Positions 51,586 through 61,664 of a stretch of DNA of 64,000 bases are shown here, piece by piece. Under the pieces are notes generated by a model, which was given only the letters and a program-made list of their open reading frames with translations, searched no databases and was not told the DNA's origin. This DNA is from Candidatus Metalachnospira gallinarum (lineage in GTDB: Bacteria; Bacillota; Clostridia; Lachnospirales; Anaerotignaceae): positions 43,906 through 107,905 of the forward strand of contig CAJFHC010000001.1 of NCBI GenBank assembly GCA_904378045.1, read 5' to 3'. The first letter of the stretch is position 1. Each line of letters starts with the position of its first letter. Position numbers and translations under genes: made by a program.

Positions 51586-52869
51586 ATGATAGAAACTGTT
51601 ACTTTGGATAATGGACTGAAAATAGTTTTTGAGAAAATACCATATGTCCGCTCGGCAGCTTTCGGCATATGGATAAAGACCGGAACAAGGTATGAAAAAC
51701 CGGAGGAAAACGGGGTTTCTCATTTCATAGAGCATATGATGTTCAAGGGAACAAAAAAGAGAAGCGCAAGGCAGATAGCCGAGGAAATGGACGCCATGGG
51801 AGGGCAGATAAACGCCTACACGACCAAGGAGTACACATGCTACTATACAAGGGTGCTGGACAGAAATTTTGACGCCGTTCTTGATGTTTTAAGTGATATG
51901 ATACTCAATTCTAAATTTGACGCCGGCGACATCGAAAGAGAAAAGGACGTTATAGATGAAGAGATAGATATGTATCTTGACGCTCCCGAGGAGCTTGTGC
52001 ATGACGCCCTTGAGGAAGCCGTATGGAGAGAGACGAGCATGGGCATGCCCATATGCGGCACAAAGGACTCCCTTGCCGGACTAAACAGAGAAGTTATAAA
52101 AAGTTATTATGAAAAAAATTACAGGCCTCAGAACGCTGTAGCTGCCTTTGTAGGTAATTTTGACAGAGACGCGGCAGTCGAAAAGATAAAGAAAGCGTTT
52201 GGAGGCTGGAGCGGAGACAAATACGAGAAAACGGAGTACGGCAAGGCCATATATGTTCCCTCAAAAGTAATGATCGAAAAAAATGTAGAGCAGATACATC
52301 TTTGCTTTACATTTAAAGCTCCCGAAAGGGACAGCAGGCATAAGTACGCCCTCGCGGTTTTAAACACCCTTTTCGGCGGAGGAATGAGCTCAAGGCTTTT
52401 CCAGAAAATAAGGGAAGACGAGGGACTTGTATATACGATATACAGCTATACTTCGGCCTACAGCGACACGGGAGTAATGACGGTTTACGCCTGCACAAGC
52501 CCCCAGAAAGCTGAAGCCGTTATAAAAAGCGTTTTCAGGGAAATATCCGCGATAAAAAACGAGAAAATAGAGGACAGGATAATAGACGTAACAAGGGAGC
52601 AGATAATAAGCAACTATATTATCGGCGGCGAGAGCACGGCCGGAAGGCTGACGACAAACGGCGGATCAATGGCGCTGACCGGAAAAGTGCCTGAGGTGGA
52701 AGAGGTGCTTGAACAGATGGACAGAGTTGATTACGCTTCCGTCAAGGCTGCCGTAGACGAGGTGTTCGACCCGGATAATTTCAGCTTTTCGGCGGTTGGA
52801 AATATTGAAGGAATAGATATAGAGGGAATGATGAACGATGGAAAACAGATTTTATATAGCAAGAACTGA
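51586..52869 (+). CDS. M16 family zinc peptidase (YmxG/processing-peptidase type)
   Basis: This 427-residue peptidase has the inverted zinc motif HFIEH (residues 46-50), with the third ligand in [16 protein letters not shown] (about 115-130), and two homologous halves. Members of this group (YmxG, related to mitochondrial processing peptidase) sit next to dut or spoVF genes in many sporeformers, but their substrates are not settled. Its last 32 bases overlap dut. Confidence 0.92.
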   Translation: MIETVTLDNGLKIVFEKIPYVRSAAFGIWIKTGTRYEKPEENGVSHFIEHMMFKGTKKRSARQIAEEMDAMGGQINAYTTKEYTCYYTRVLDRNFDAVLDVLSDMILNSKFDAGDIEREKDVIDEEIDMYLDAPEELVHDALEEAVWRETSMGMPICGTKDSLAGLNREVIKSYYEKNYRPQNAVAAFVGNFDRDAAVEKIKKAFGGWSGDKYEKTEYGKAIYVPSKVMIEKNVEQIHLCFTFKAPERDSRHKYALAVLNTLFGGGMSSRLFQKIREDEGLVYTIYSYTSAYSDTGVMTVYACTSPQKAEAVIKSVFREISAIKNEKIEDRIIDVTREQIISNYIIGGESTAGRLTTNGGSMALTGKVPEVEEVLEQMDRVDYASVKAAVDEVFDPDNFSFSAVGNIEGIDIEGMMNDGKQILYSKN

Positions 52870-53284
52870 GGATGCGGCGGATCTTCCGCTACCGGCATAT
52901 ATGTCAGAGGGAGCGGCCGGTATGGATCTTTATGCCAACGTGAAGGAAGAAGTGACCGTTGAAAAGGGTTCCATAAAGCTGATTCCGACGGGCATAAGAA
53001 TAGCCCTGCCAGAGGGCTTTGAGGCGCAGATAAGGCCAAGAAGCGGACTTGCCCTTAAAAACGGCATAAGTCTTGTCAATTCTCCTGGAACGATAGACTC
53101 GGACTACAGGGGCGAGATAGGCGTTATTGTCATAAATCTCGGTGAAAACGATTTTGTTGTAAAAAGGGGCGACAGGATAGCGCAGATGGTCATAAACCGT
53201 TATGAAAAAGTTGAATGGACGGAATGTGCCGATCTTGATGAAACTGAGAGAGGCGAAGGAGGATTTGGACATTCCGGCGTATAA
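52838..53284 (+). CDS. dut: dUTP diphosphatase
   Basis: This 148-residue trimeric dUTPase converts dUTP to dUMP, keeping uracil out of DNA. All five motifs are visible: [42 protein letters not shown] and [10 protein letters not shown]. It starts inside the M16 gene (32-base overlap in another frame), so the two are translationally coupled. Confidence 0.96.
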   Translation: MENRFYIARTEDAADLPLPAYMSEGAAGMDLYANVKEEVTVEKGSIKLIPTGIRIALPEGFEAQIRPRSGLALKNGISLVNSPGTIDSDYRGEIGVIVINLGENDFVVKRGDRIAQMVINRYEKVEWTECADLDETERGEGGFGHSGV

Positions 53285-53349
53285 AAAAACGGCTTTGAGA
53301 AATACTTATTCGGGGGAAGCGGTAAAATCTCTTGCGAAGGAGGAGTATT

Positions 53350-53562
53350 ATGAGCTCGAAAGCCTGGGATATTATCTGCCTTACTTTAATAATCATCGGG
53401 GCTCTCAACTGGGGTCTTGTTGGATTTTTTAACTTCGACCTTGTGTCGGCCGTTTTCGGCGGAGGGCTTAGCTGGATAGCGAGGATAATTTTTGCCGTTG
53501 TCGGCCTGGCGGGCATATACGGACTTTTTATGTACGGCCGGTTAAAACGCAGAACGGAATAA
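53350..53562 (+). CDS. DUF378 small membrane protein
   Basis: This 70-residue protein has two membrane helices. ALNWGLVGFFNFDLVSAVFG is the family's conserved core. The function is unknown. The ATG at 53350 has AAGGAGG six bases upstream; a longer in-frame start at 53332 lies before that site. It follows dut by 65 bases and ends at a terminator (53586-53612), so it may share the dut transcript. Confidence 0.85.
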   Translation: MSSKAWDIICLTLIIIGALNWGLVGFFNFDLVSAVFGGGLSWIARIIFAVVGLAGIYGLFMYGRLKRRTE

Positions 53563-53578
53563 TTTTATGAAATCAATT

Positions 53579-53612
53579 ATCTGCCGCCCTGACAAAAGGG
53601 CGGCAGAAACTT
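53579..53612 (+). terminator. Terminator after the DUF378 gene
   Basis: CTGCCGCCCT and AGGGCGGCAG form a perfect 10-base stem (53581-53606), followed by AAACTTTTT. Confidence 0.85.
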
Positions 53613-53738
53613 TTTATCGAATATTTAAGACCGCTTTTTGCAGTTTTTTTCTTACGAAATGATTAAAACTATTGTAGCCTGTCTAAGGTTTATGTATACT
53701 TTAATAGGATAAATCTGTTTTGGAAAGGCGGGGGAAAA

Positions 53739-54644
53739 ATGAAAAAGTCATTGATATACATCGCGGCGGCAGTTTTGACAGCCGTATCGCCATACAGCGC
53801 TTTGGCTGGGGACGGCACGGAAACAGCCGTTGACAATTTTGCTATGGAAGAAACCTCTTCGGAAGAGACTTCAGCGAATGAGACTGCCATTGATGAGGCA
53901 AAGACCGAACCGGAAGAAAATATGGAAGAATATAAAGAACCGGAAACCAATGTATCTGAGGAACAGGCGGATACAGCGGAAACATCGGACGATTCGGAAA
54001 TCAAAGGAGCGGATGAAAAGACGGAAACAGACGGCGAAGAAGTTAAAGACGAAGAACCGTCAGAAGCGGATGCCGAACCGTCAGAAGAAGGAGCGTTTTC
54101 CGATGTGGAGGCGGATATATGGTATGCCGATGCCGTTGATTTTGTTACATCAAGGGGAATAATGAGCGGAACATCGGAAACGACATTCAGCCCCGACGCT
54201 CCGGCGACGAGGGGAATGGTCGCGCTTATAATAAAAAATATAAATGGCACGGATGAAAAGGTATACTGGTCATATCTTGACGTTCCGGAGGACGCATGGT
54301 ATGCCGACGCCGTAGCGTGGTGCTCGGATAAGGACATAATGGAAGGATACGGAAACGGATATTTTGGCCCCAATGACAGCATAACGAGGGAACAGCTTGT
54401 CTCGATCCTTTACCGATATGCCCAGTACAGAAATTTCAGCAATCTGGACACAACGGGAGTTGAGCTGCTTAAATACGGAGATTACGGCGACATAAGCGGA
54501 TATGCAGGAGGCCCCATGCAGTGGGCGCTTAAAAACAGCATTTTAAGCGGCAGGGATAACAATCTTCTTGAACCAAAAGGAGTGGCCACAAGAGCCGAGA
54601 TCGCCCAGATAATAAGAAATTTTATGGTGTTTTATACAATCTGA
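53739..54644 (+). CDS. Secreted protein with acidic linker and S-layer homology domains
   Basis: This 301-residue protein has a signal peptide (to about residue 23, ending SALA). A very acidic, Glu/Thr-rich unstructured linker (about 25-115) follows, then three SLH-type repeats (about 117-300) with FSDVEADIWYADAV, YLDVPEDAWYADAVAW and YGDISGYAGGPMQWAL marking their starts. The SLH modules should attach it to the cell wall. The linker's DNA is repetitive in composition but not tandem. It is unrelated in linker to the SLH protein at 15072-15830. A GGGGGAA-type site precedes the ATG. Confidence 0.87.
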   Translation: MKKSLIYIAAAVLTAVSPYSALAGDGTETAVDNFAMEETSSEETSANETAIDEAKTEPEENMEEYKEPETNVSEEQADTAETSDDSEIKGADEKTETDGEEVKDEEPSEADAEPSEEGAFSDVEADIWYADAVDFVTSRGIMSGTSETTFSPDAPATRGMVALIIKNINGTDEKVYWSYLDVPEDAWYADAVAWCSDKDIMEGYGNGYFGPNDSITREQLVSILYRYAQYRNFSNLDTTGVELLKYGDYGDISGYAGGPMQWALKNSILSGRDNNLLEPKGVATRAEIAQIIRNFMVFYTI

Positions 54645-54663
54645 CATAATTAAAAACAACCCT

Positions 54664-54688
54664 TTGGAAAAAAGTCCAAAGGGCATTT
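54664..54688. terminator. Bidirectional terminator between the SLH and ABC exporter genes
   Basis: CCCTTTGGA and TCCAAAGGG form a perfect 9-base stem around a 6-7 base A-rich loop, followed by CATTTTTATT on the plus strand. Confidence 0.82.
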
Positions 54689-54692
54689 TTAT

Positions 54693-56471
54693 TCAGACGG
54701 CGAACTGACTGTTGTAAAGTTTGGCGTAAAATCCGTTTTTCTCAAGCAGCTCGCTATGGGTTCCACGCTCAATTATACGTCCGTCATTCATTACGAGTAT
54801 AAGGTCGGCGTCCTGTATGGTGGAAAGCCTGTGCGCGATAATAAAGCTCGTGCGGCCCTCCATCATCTGGTGAAACGCATGTTGGATTTTCATTTCGGTT
54901 CTGGTATCAATAGATGATGTGGCCTCGTCAAGTATGAGTATGGGCGGCAGGCAAAGCATTACCCTTGTTATGCAAAGGAGCTGTTTCTGACCCTGGGACA
55001 GGCTTCCGCCGTCCTCTGTTATAAACGTATTGTAGCCCTGGGGCAGCCTTTTTATAAAGCTGTGGGCGTGGGACGCTTTGGCGGCGGCAATGACCTCCTC
55101 GTCTGTGGCGTCCGGTTTTCCCATGACAATGTTTTCTCTTATGGTTCCGCTTTTAAGCCAGGTGTCCTGAAGAACCATTCCGTAGTTTGAGCGAAGGCTC
55201 TTTCTCGTAACATTTCTTATATCGTTGCCGTCCACGGATATGCTTCCGCTGTCGACATCGTAAAAACGCATAAGAAGGTTTATGAGAGTCGTCTTTCCGC
55301 ATCCGGTTGGGCCTACTATGGCTATTCTCTGACCTTTCGCCGCGCTAAGATTAAGATTTTCTATTAGGCTTCTGTCAGGAGAATAACTGAAATATACGTT
55401 TTTCAGTTCCACATTGCCGTCTGCCGTACCAAGAACAACGGCGTTATCGGAGTCCGGAGTCTGAGGCTCCTCCTCGATAAGCTCAAATATTCTCGCTGCG
55501 CAGGCGATGGCGTTCTGAAGCTCGGTGATAACGCCGGATATCTCGTTAAATGGCTTCGTATACTGGTTGGCATAGCTAAGAAATGCCGAAAGCTGTCCGA
55601 CGCTGAGATTCCCGCCTATTACCGAAAAGGCTCCGACTATGCCGACGCTCGTATATACAAGGCTGTTGACAAATCTTGTGGAAGGATTTGTGATTGACGA
55701 GAAGAAGGTTGACAGAAGGGACGCTTTTTCAAGACGCGAGTTTATTTCATCAAATTTTTTCATAGATTTATCTTCATGGCAAAATGCCTGAACAACTTTC
55801 TGATTACCTATCATTTCGTCTATAAACGCCGTTTCCTCGCCCCTTGTTTCTGATTGCAGGCGGAACAATCGGTATGTTCTTCCGGCGATGAAGGCGGCGA
55901 CAAATAGGGATATTGGTGTAGCAAGAAGCACAACTAAACTTATGACAGTGTTGATCCTGAACATAAAAAACAATGTGCCAAGTATGGTCAGAACACCTGT
56001 AAAAAGCTGTGTGAAGCCCATAAGCAGACCATCGGCGAACTGATCCACGTCCGCTATTACACGGCTGACTATGTCTCCGGCCGAGTGGTTATCTATATAT
56101 TTGAGGGGGAGTATTTCTATTTTTTTAAAGGCCTCGTCCCTTATATCTCTTGTCACGTTATAGGTTATACGGTTGTTGCATATATTCATAGCCCATTGAC
56201 TGAGGGCAGTAAGAGCCGCTATTACGGCCATTTTAACGGCTATGGGAGCTATGGCGGCAAAGTCTACCATACCTTCGCCTATTATACAGTCTACGGCTTC
56301 CCCTGTAAGCAGCGGAAAATAGAGAGTCAATATAACAGTTATTACCGCGAATATTAAAGAAAGCGCGAGGGTAAAACGATAGGGGCGTATTTTTTTGAGG
56401 ACTTTATTGATTGTCCTTATTTGATAAGAGCGATCTTTTTTTGCTTTTTCCAAATCTTTTCCAACAGCCAT
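54693..56471 (-). CDS. ABC exporter, subunit with intact ATPase site residues
   Basis: This 592-residue half-transporter has six helices (about 35-330) and a nucleotide-binding domain with Walker A GPTGCGKTT, a variant signature LSQGQKQ (in place of LSGGQ), Walker B ILILDEATSSID with the catalytic Glu, and IIAHRLSTI. It is the second gene of a two-gene operon and starts right after the partner's stop. Together they form a heterodimeric multidrug-type exporter; the substrate is unknown. Confidence 0.92.
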   Translation of the reverse strand: MAVGKDLEKAKKDRSYQIRTINKVLKKIRPYRFTLALSLIFAVITVILTLYFPLLTGEAVDCIIGEGMVDFAAIAPIAVKMAVIAALTALSQWAMNICNNRITYNVTRDIRDEAFKKIEILPLKYIDNHSAGDIVSRVIADVDQFADGLLMGFTQLFTGVLTILGTLFFMFRINTVISLVVLLATPISLFVAAFIAGRTYRLFRLQSETRGEETAFIDEMIGNQKVVQAFCHEDKSMKKFDEINSRLEKASLLSTFFSSITNPSTRFVNSLVYTSVGIVGAFSVIGGNLSVGQLSAFLSYANQYTKPFNEISGVITELQNAIACAARIFELIEEEPQTPDSDNAVVLGTADGNVELKNVYFSYSPDRSLIENLNLSAAKGQRIAIVGPTGCGKTTLINLLMRFYDVDSGSISVDGNDIRNVTRKSLRSNYGMVLQDTWLKSGTIRENIVMGKPDATDEEVIAAAKASHAHSFIKRLPQGYNTFITEDGGSLSQGQKQLLCITRVMLCLPPILILDEATSSIDTRTEMKIQHAFHQMMEGRTSFIIAHRLSTIQDADLILVMNDGRIIERGTHSELLEKNGFYAKLYNSQFAV

Positions 56472-56473
56472 AT

Positions 56474-58204
56474 TTAATCCTCCTTCCTGTTTTTAGGAAA
56501 CTGGGAATAATATATTTCCTGATATACCCCGCAGGACTCGAGGAGGCTGTCGTGGCTTCCAATTCCGGCGATTCTGCCGTCATCAAGAACGATTATCTTG
56601 TCGGCGTACTGTATCGACGATGCCCTTTGGGAGACAATAAATACAGTCGGGGAGTTTTCCATTTCTCTTATTGCCTTTCTTAACGCTGCGTCCGTGGCGA
56701 AATCCAGAGCCGACGCGCTGTCGTCAAGAATCAGTATTTCGGGTTTTCTGACAAGCGCGCGGGCTATGGTAAGCCTTTGCCTTTGTCCTCCGGAAAAGTT
56801 TTTGCCACCCTGAGCTACTTCTGAGTCAAGACCTTTTCTTCTTCCCTCAACAACATCTATAGCCTGGGAAATTTTAAGGGCTTCATAAATATCCTCATCG
56901 GAGGCGTTTTCGTTGCCCCAGAGCAGATTTTCCCTGATTGTTCCGTTAAAGAGAACGGCTTTCTGCGGGACAACGCCTATTTTACCGCGCAGAGCCTTAA
57001 TACTATAGTCTTTCACATTTTTTCCGTCAACAAGAACCTCGCCGGAGAAGGCGTCATAAAATCTTGGGATCATATTTACTATGGAGCTTTTGCCGGAACC
57101 TGTTCCGCCGATTATTCCGATGGTTTCCCCCTTTTTAGCGGAGAAGGTTATTTCCGAGAGCGAGTCGGTTTCCGACGAGCCGTACCGGAGGGACACATCC
57201 TTAAACTCCACCGCGTTGTCAGTTTCCGTATCTATGGACTGGTCAGGAGACTCCGACATTGATGAGCTTATCTCAAACACACTCTGAACACGGTTTCCGC
57301 AGGCGATGGCCTTATTTATTAGGACGATTAGATTAGCCAGCTTTATAAGCTCAACCAGTATCTGGGACATATAATTTATGAGCGCCACAACCTCGCCCTG
57401 GGATATGGCTCCGGTATTTACTCTTATGCCGCCGACCCATATTATGGCCACTATGGCCAGATTGACTACGGCGTAGGTAGCGGGATTCATAAGAGCGGAT
57501 ATTTTCCCGACGAATATCTGAAGTGAGGAAAGATCGCCGTTTGCTTCCTCAAAGCGTTCGGTCTCGCCTTCTTCCTTATGGAAGGCTCTTATTACCCTGG
57601 CGCCGGTAAGATTTTCACGGGTAATGCCAAGAACGGTATCAAGGCGGGACTGAACTTTTTTATATAAGGGTATGCTGACATACATTATTATGAAAACTAT
57701 AACGGAAAGCAGGGGGATGGCAACGGCAAAAATAATGGCGGATCTCACGTCAATGATGAACGCCGCCACCATCGCTCCCACAACGATAAAGGGTGAGCGC
57801 ATAAACAGCCTAAGAAACATATTGACGCCATTTTGGACCTGATTAATGTCGCTGGTCATCCTTGTGATAAGAGTCGAGGTTCCGACGGTGTCCATTTCCG
57901 TGAACGAAAGAGACTGTATGTGCTCAAAAAGAGAGTGCCTGAGCTTCGTGGCAAAACCACAGGCGGCTTTTGCCGAGAAATACTGGGCTGTTATGGAACA
58001 TACAAGACCGATTATGCCCAGCAGTATCATCACGAGACACATTCTTATTACATAACTCCTGTCTCCCGCCGGTATGCCAATATCGATTACCTTTGCCATA
58101 ACGATGGGAACAAACAGCTCGAAAAGAGCTTCAAGCATTTTGAACAGCGGGGCAAGGACGGATTCTATTTTATAATCCTTTAAATATATCAATAATTTTT
58201 TCAT
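56474..58204 (-). CDS. ABC exporter, subunit with degenerate catalytic residue
   Basis: This 576-residue half-transporter has six helices (about 15-300), Walker A GGTGSGKSS, the canonical signature FSGGQRQR, and a Walker B ending ILILDDSASALD, in which the catalytic Glu is Asp. VSQRASSI stands where AHR(L/V) usually has the switch His, so the His is replaced by Gln. Such asymmetry is normal in heterodimeric exporters (TM287/288, BmrCD), where one ATP site is inactive. Translation is coupled to the partner gene. The LysR regulator at 58319 is divergent. Confidence 0.92.
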   Translation of the reverse strand: MKKLLIYLKDYKIESVLAPLFKMLEALFELFVPIVMAKVIDIGIPAGDRSYVIRMCLVMILLGIIGLVCSITAQYFSAKAACGFATKLRHSLFEHIQSLSFTEMDTVGTSTLITRMTSDINQVQNGVNMFLRLFMRSPFIVVGAMVAAFIIDVRSAIIFAVAIPLLSVIVFIIMYVSIPLYKKVQSRLDTVLGITRENLTGARVIRAFHKEEGETERFEEANGDLSSLQIFVGKISALMNPATYAVVNLAIVAIIWVGGIRVNTGAISQGEVVALINYMSQILVELIKLANLIVLINKAIACGNRVQSVFEISSSMSESPDQSIDTETDNAVEFKDVSLRYGSSETDSLSEITFSAKKGETIGIIGGTGSGKSSIVNMIPRFYDAFSGEVLVDGKNVKDYSIKALRGKIGVVPQKAVLFNGTIRENLLWGNENASDEDIYEALKISQAIDVVEGRRKGLDSEVAQGGKNFSGGQRQRLTIARALVRKPEILILDDSASALDFATDAALRKAIREMENSPTVFIVSQRASSIQYADKIIVLDDGRIAGIGSHDSLLESCGVYQEIYYSQFPKNRKED

Positions 58205-58318
58205 TGGTTCACCTGCTTTTCGGTTGATAATTCATTGAAAATATATTACCATAAATTTAAGTATATTAAAAATATCATATAAATATATAAAATATATGTT
58301 TTTTATATAGGAGAGATT

Positions 58319-59200
58319 ATGGACATCAAACAGCTTATTTATTTTACCGCCATAGTCGACGAGGGCAATATTTCTTCGGCCGCGAAAAAACTTCATATAT
58401 CCCAGCCGCCGCTCAGCAGCCAGATACACAACCTGGAGCAAGAGCTCGGATGCGTGCTTTTCGAGAGAGGAGCGAGAAAAATACAGCTTACCGAGGCCGG
58501 TGAGATACTATACAGAAGGGCGCAGGCCATCATCGGCATGGCCGATACGGTCAAAAGGGAGCTTACGGATTACAGCAGCGGAATGAAGGGAGTGCTCAGG
58601 CTTGGAATGGTGTCCTCCGTTGGAAGCACGGCCCTCGAAACTTGGATAAAGCCTTTCTCGGCGAAATTCCCAGGCGTCAGATACGAGCTTTCCGAGGCGA
58701 ATACCTATGTCATAGCCGATATGCTCCGTTCCGATATTATAGATATGGCCTTTGTCAGAACCCCGTTCAACGGCGACGGCATGGATATAATTCCTCTTAA
58801 AAAAGAAAAAATGTACGCCGTCGGAAACAGAGACTTTTTCTTTGAAGCGGGAGAAAAGGCGTCTATAGAATTTTTAGTAAGGAAACCTCTTATCATCTAT
58901 AAGAGATGGGAAAAAATATTTATGGACATTTTTGAGGAAAAGGACATTCATCCGGAGATAGTCTGCCTTAACGAGGACGCCAGAACAACGGCCGCCTGGG
59001 CTGAGGCGGGTATGGGGATTGGCATAATGCCAAGCTCCGCTTTAAGTATGCTGAAAAAGGAAGATACCGTATCCGTTGAGATTGATGACAGCCGAATAGT
59101 GTCGGAGATATATCTCATTGCGCATAAAAACTCATATCGTTCGCCGATAGCGCTCGGTTTTTGGGACTTTGTAAGAGATTGGAAAAGCGCTGATTCTTAA
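58319..59200 (+). CDS. LysR-family transcriptional regulator
   Basis: This 293-residue regulator has an N-terminal winged helix (1-60; GNISSAAKKLHISQPPLSSQIHNLE) and a C-terminal periplasmic-binding-type effector domain (about 88-293). AGGAGA precedes the ATG. It is divergent from the ABC exporter operon with 114 AT-rich bases between, the classic arrangement for LysR control of the neighbouring operon. The effector is unknown. Confidence 0.92.
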   Translation: MDIKQLIYFTAIVDEGNISSAAKKLHISQPPLSSQIHNLEQELGCVLFERGARKIQLTEAGEILYRRAQAIIGMADTVKRELTDYSSGMKGVLRLGMVSSVGSTALETWIKPFSAKFPGVRYELSEANTYVIADMLRSDIIDMAFVRTPFNGDGMDIIPLKKEKMYAVGNRDFFFEAGEKASIEFLVRKPLIIYKRWEKIFMDIFEEKDIHPEIVCLNEDARTTAAWAEAGMGIGIMPSSALSMLKKEDTVSVEIDDSRIVSEIYLIAHKNSYRSPIALGFWDFVRDWKSADS

Positions 59201-59289
59201 GAATAAAGTAATTTATATATGGTTGATTTTAGTTTAAAATTATATAAGGAGGAATTGTCAGGAAAACATTTTATTTAGGAGATGATTCT

Positions 59290-59985
59290 ATGAAAAAACT
59301 AATAACATTGATTTTAGCGGCGTCACTTCTCACGGGGTGCGGTTCCAATACTTCAAACGGTGAGGAACAGCAGACAGAACAAAGTGTAAAAAACGAGGAG
59401 CAGCAGAATACAAACGCATTTGCCGCCGAAGCCGACAGCAATATAAATTCCGAGGAACCTCCGGAATTTCTATCGGACGAGAATAAAAAGCTTTTTGAGA
59501 GGGCCGAATATATAACCTTTTTCACCCTTGTTTCAACTGGATTTGACAGTACCGTTGATGAAAGCAGGCTTACAACGGATTTTGAGGGAAGCGACGGCTC
59601 TCTCTACGCTTACGAAACGGATTATATGTATTCGGATTTTGAGGACTATATTTCCTCAGTATTTACCGGGGAAGCGCTGGAAAAGGTAAAAAATGATCTT
59701 GGTTCATATTTTGAGACAAGCGACGGAAAGCTCTGCTGGGTCGACGCGGCAAGGGGAACAAATATTTTTTATGTAGATAAAACATTTGAACTGATTAGCG
59801 AAACCGACGATAAAATAGAATTTAAGGCCATAGCAAACTATTCCGGAGAGGCGGTTTACGGTTCAGAGGAAGCCTTCAACGAATCCGGCGACGGAGGCGA
59901 GTACGCTTGGAGTGAGGAATATAATTTTGAACTTGTCAACACGGACGACGGATGGAGAGTAAGCAAATTTGAATATTGGAAATAA
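59290..59985 (+). CDS. Putative lipoprotein with NTF2/IseA-like C-terminal domain
   Basis: This 231-residue lipoprotein (lipobox LLTGC, Cys 17) has a Gln/Glu/Asn-rich linker (18-60) and a globular domain (about 65-231) ending ELVNTDDGWRVSKFEYW. The helix-rich start with EDYISSVFTGEALEKV and the terminal beta strands resemble the small inhibitor or IseA-like and NTF2-like lipoproteins of Firmicutes. I am not sure of the family. It is 12 bases upstream of the MalY-type gene and may be co-transcribed with it. Confidence 0.6.
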   Translation: MKKLITLILAASLLTGCGSNTSNGEEQQTEQSVKNEEQQNTNAFAAEADSNINSEEPPEFLSDENKKLFERAEYITFFTLVSTGFDSTVDESRLTTDFEGSDGSLYAYETDYMYSDFEDYISSVFTGEALEKVKNDLGSYFETSDGKLCWVDAARGTNIFYVDKTFELISETDDKIEFKAIANYSGEAVYGSEEAFNESGDGGEYAWSEEYNFELVNTDDGWRVSKFEYWK

Positions 59986-59997
59986 GGACGGATAAAA

Positions 59998-61176
59998 ATG
60001 AACTTTGATTTTGACTGCATAATCGACAGAAGGAATACTTTGAGCTGTAAATGGGATATGGCTGAGAAGGACGTGCTTCCCATGTGGGTGGCTGACATGG
60101 ACTTTAAGACTTCTCCCCGAATTATCGAAGCGCTGGAAAAAAGAGCCCAAAGCGGTATATTTGGGTATTCAGTTTATATGGACGACATATATGAAGCCAT
60201 AATCGGATGGTTCAAAAGGAGACATGGCTGGGATATAAAAAAGGAATGGATAAATTTCAGCCCGGGAATTGTTCCGGCGCTCCACGCGTTTTCCAGGATT
60301 TTTACGAAGCCCGGAGAAAAAATACTTATGAATTCTCCGGTATATTATCCTTTTTTTAAGGCGGCGCAGAGAAACGGAGTCGAGCCCGTATACAGTCCGC
60401 TGATCATAAAAAACGGCAGGTATGAAATGGACTTTGAGGACATTGAGAAGAAGGCCGCCGACCCGCTGGTGAAAATATTTTATTTGTGTAGCCCCCAGAA
60501 TCCGGGCGGAAGGCTGTGGACAAGGGACGAGCTGGAAAGGCTGGGAAGGATATGCCTTGAAAACGATGTGCTTGTTGTTTCAGACGAGATACACTGCGAC
60601 CTTGTGTATCCGGGAAACAGGCATGTACCGTTTGGAACCCTTGACGATAAGCTGACAGACAACGCCATAATATGCACGGCTCCGACAAAGACATTCAATC
60701 TGGCCGGTTTGCAAATATCATCGGTAATAATAAAAAATCCCGATATAAGGAAAAAATATTCCGAGTATATGACAGCGTCCGGTTTTGATTACGGAGAGGC
60801 GGGAGTGTTCGGGCTTGAGGCGATGAGAGCGGCGTATAATTACGGAGGAGAATGGCTTGACAGCCTTATGGAGTACCTGAAGGGCAGCCTTGATTTCCTC
60901 TGTGATTATGTCGAAAAAAATATTCCAAAGGCAAAGGTAATGGTTCCGGAGGCCACATATTTGGTATGGATAGATTTGAGCGGTTACGGCGCGGATTGCG
61001 TAAAAATGCACGAGACTCTCAAAAACGAAGGCAAAATATGGCTTGACGAAGGCTATCTTTTCGGAACGGCCGGCGAGGGATTTGAGAGGATAAATATAGC
61101 CTGCCCGAGGGCTACCCTTGAGGACGGGCTGGACAGGATGAAAAACTGCCTTGAAAATATGTTGGACAAGCGGTAA
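59998..61176 (+). CDS. MalY/PatB-type PLP-dependent C-S lyase or aminotransferase
   Basis: This 392-residue fold-type I enzyme has the start LPMWVADMDFKTSPRI, the motif CSPQNPGGRLWTRDEL, VVSDEIHCDLVYPG, and the PLP lysine K231 in APTKTFNLAGLQ. This matches the MalY/PatB group, which cleave cystathionine or cysteine conjugates to give homocysteine or thiols. The A-P-T-K-T-F-N lysine context favours this group over aspartate aminotransferase (compare K244 of the protein at 925-2145). AGGACGG lies upstream. It is followed by a GNAT gene. Confidence 0.9.
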   Translation: MNFDFDCIIDRRNTLSCKWDMAEKDVLPMWVADMDFKTSPRIIEALEKRAQSGIFGYSVYMDDIYEAIIGWFKRRHGWDIKKEWINFSPGIVPALHAFSRIFTKPGEKILMNSPVYYPFFKAAQRNGVEPVYSPLIIKNGRYEMDFEDIEKKAADPLVKIFYLCSPQNPGGRLWTRDELERLGRICLENDVLVVSDEIHCDLVYPGNRHVPFGTLDDKLTDNAIICTAPTKTFNLAGLQISSVIIKNPDIRKKYSEYMTASGFDYGEAGVFGLEAMRAAYNYGGEWLDSLMEYLKGSLDFLCDYVEKNIPKAKVMVPEATYLVWIDLSGYGADCVKMHETLKNEGKIWLDEGYLFGTAGEGFERINIACPRATLEDGLDRMKNCLENMLDKR

Positions 61177-61199
61177 ATATGAGCCTATCAGGAGGAACG

Positions 61200-61574
61200 A
61201 TGGAATATAAAGCTGACGATAAACAACTTGACGCAGCAAAATTTTTGGATTTGGCTGAAAAGGTTTGGCCTGGCAGCTATGACATTGTAAAAACGGCGGA
61301 AGCTGTTTCAAAAACCGTAAACATAACGGCCTACGACGGGGAAAGGCTTGTCGGATGCCTGAGGGTGCTTACAGACGGGTATTTTTTCGGCACGATCACC
61401 GAATTGCTTGTTTTGCCGGAATATCAGGGCAGAGGAATAGGAAGCCGTCTATTGAAAATGGCTTCCGACAGCGCTCCGACAATGCTTTACTTTGGCTCTC
61501 AGCCGGGAGTTGAGGAATTTTACGAGAAAAACGGCTGTAAGAAAAGTTTGCAGTCATATATTATTGAAAAATAA
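61200..61574 (+). CDS. GNAT-family N-acetyltransferase
   Basis: This 124-residue protein has a small GNAT fold with the acetyl-CoA loop PEYQGRGIGSRLLKMA (about 73-88) and C-terminal EEFYEKNGCKK. The substrate is unknown. The ATG at 61200 is preceded by AGGAGG; an in-frame ATG at 61179 lies before that site and is rejected. It is 23 bases after the MalY-type gene, so an operon is likely. It ends at a terminator (61578-61634). Confidence 0.88.
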   Translation: MEYKADDKQLDAAKFLDLAEKVWPGSYDIVKTAEAVSKTVNITAYDGERLVGCLRVLTDGYFFGTITELLVLPEYQGRGIGSRLLKMASDSAPTMLYFGSQPGVEEFYEKNGCKKSLQSYIIEK

Positions 61575-61577
61575 AAA

Positions 61578-61634
61578 GAACCGGCCGTCAAAAGGTCAGA
61601 TTTTGAAACTGACGATTGGCGGGCCGGTTTTTTT
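61578..61634. terminator. Terminator between the GNAT and AraC genes
   Basis: AACCGGCC and GGCCGGTT form a perfect 8-base outer stem enclosing GTCA...TGAC pairing, followed by TTTTTT. It separates convergent genes. Confidence 0.82.
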
Positions 61635-61664
61635 ACTTATCCGATATTGTTTTCATACCTTTTT

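Noticed and set aside
53202-53432. A 76-codon plus-strand frame overlapping dut and the DUF378 gene
   Set aside because: It is out of frame with both genes, and both have strong family motifs and good ribosome-binding sites in their own frames.
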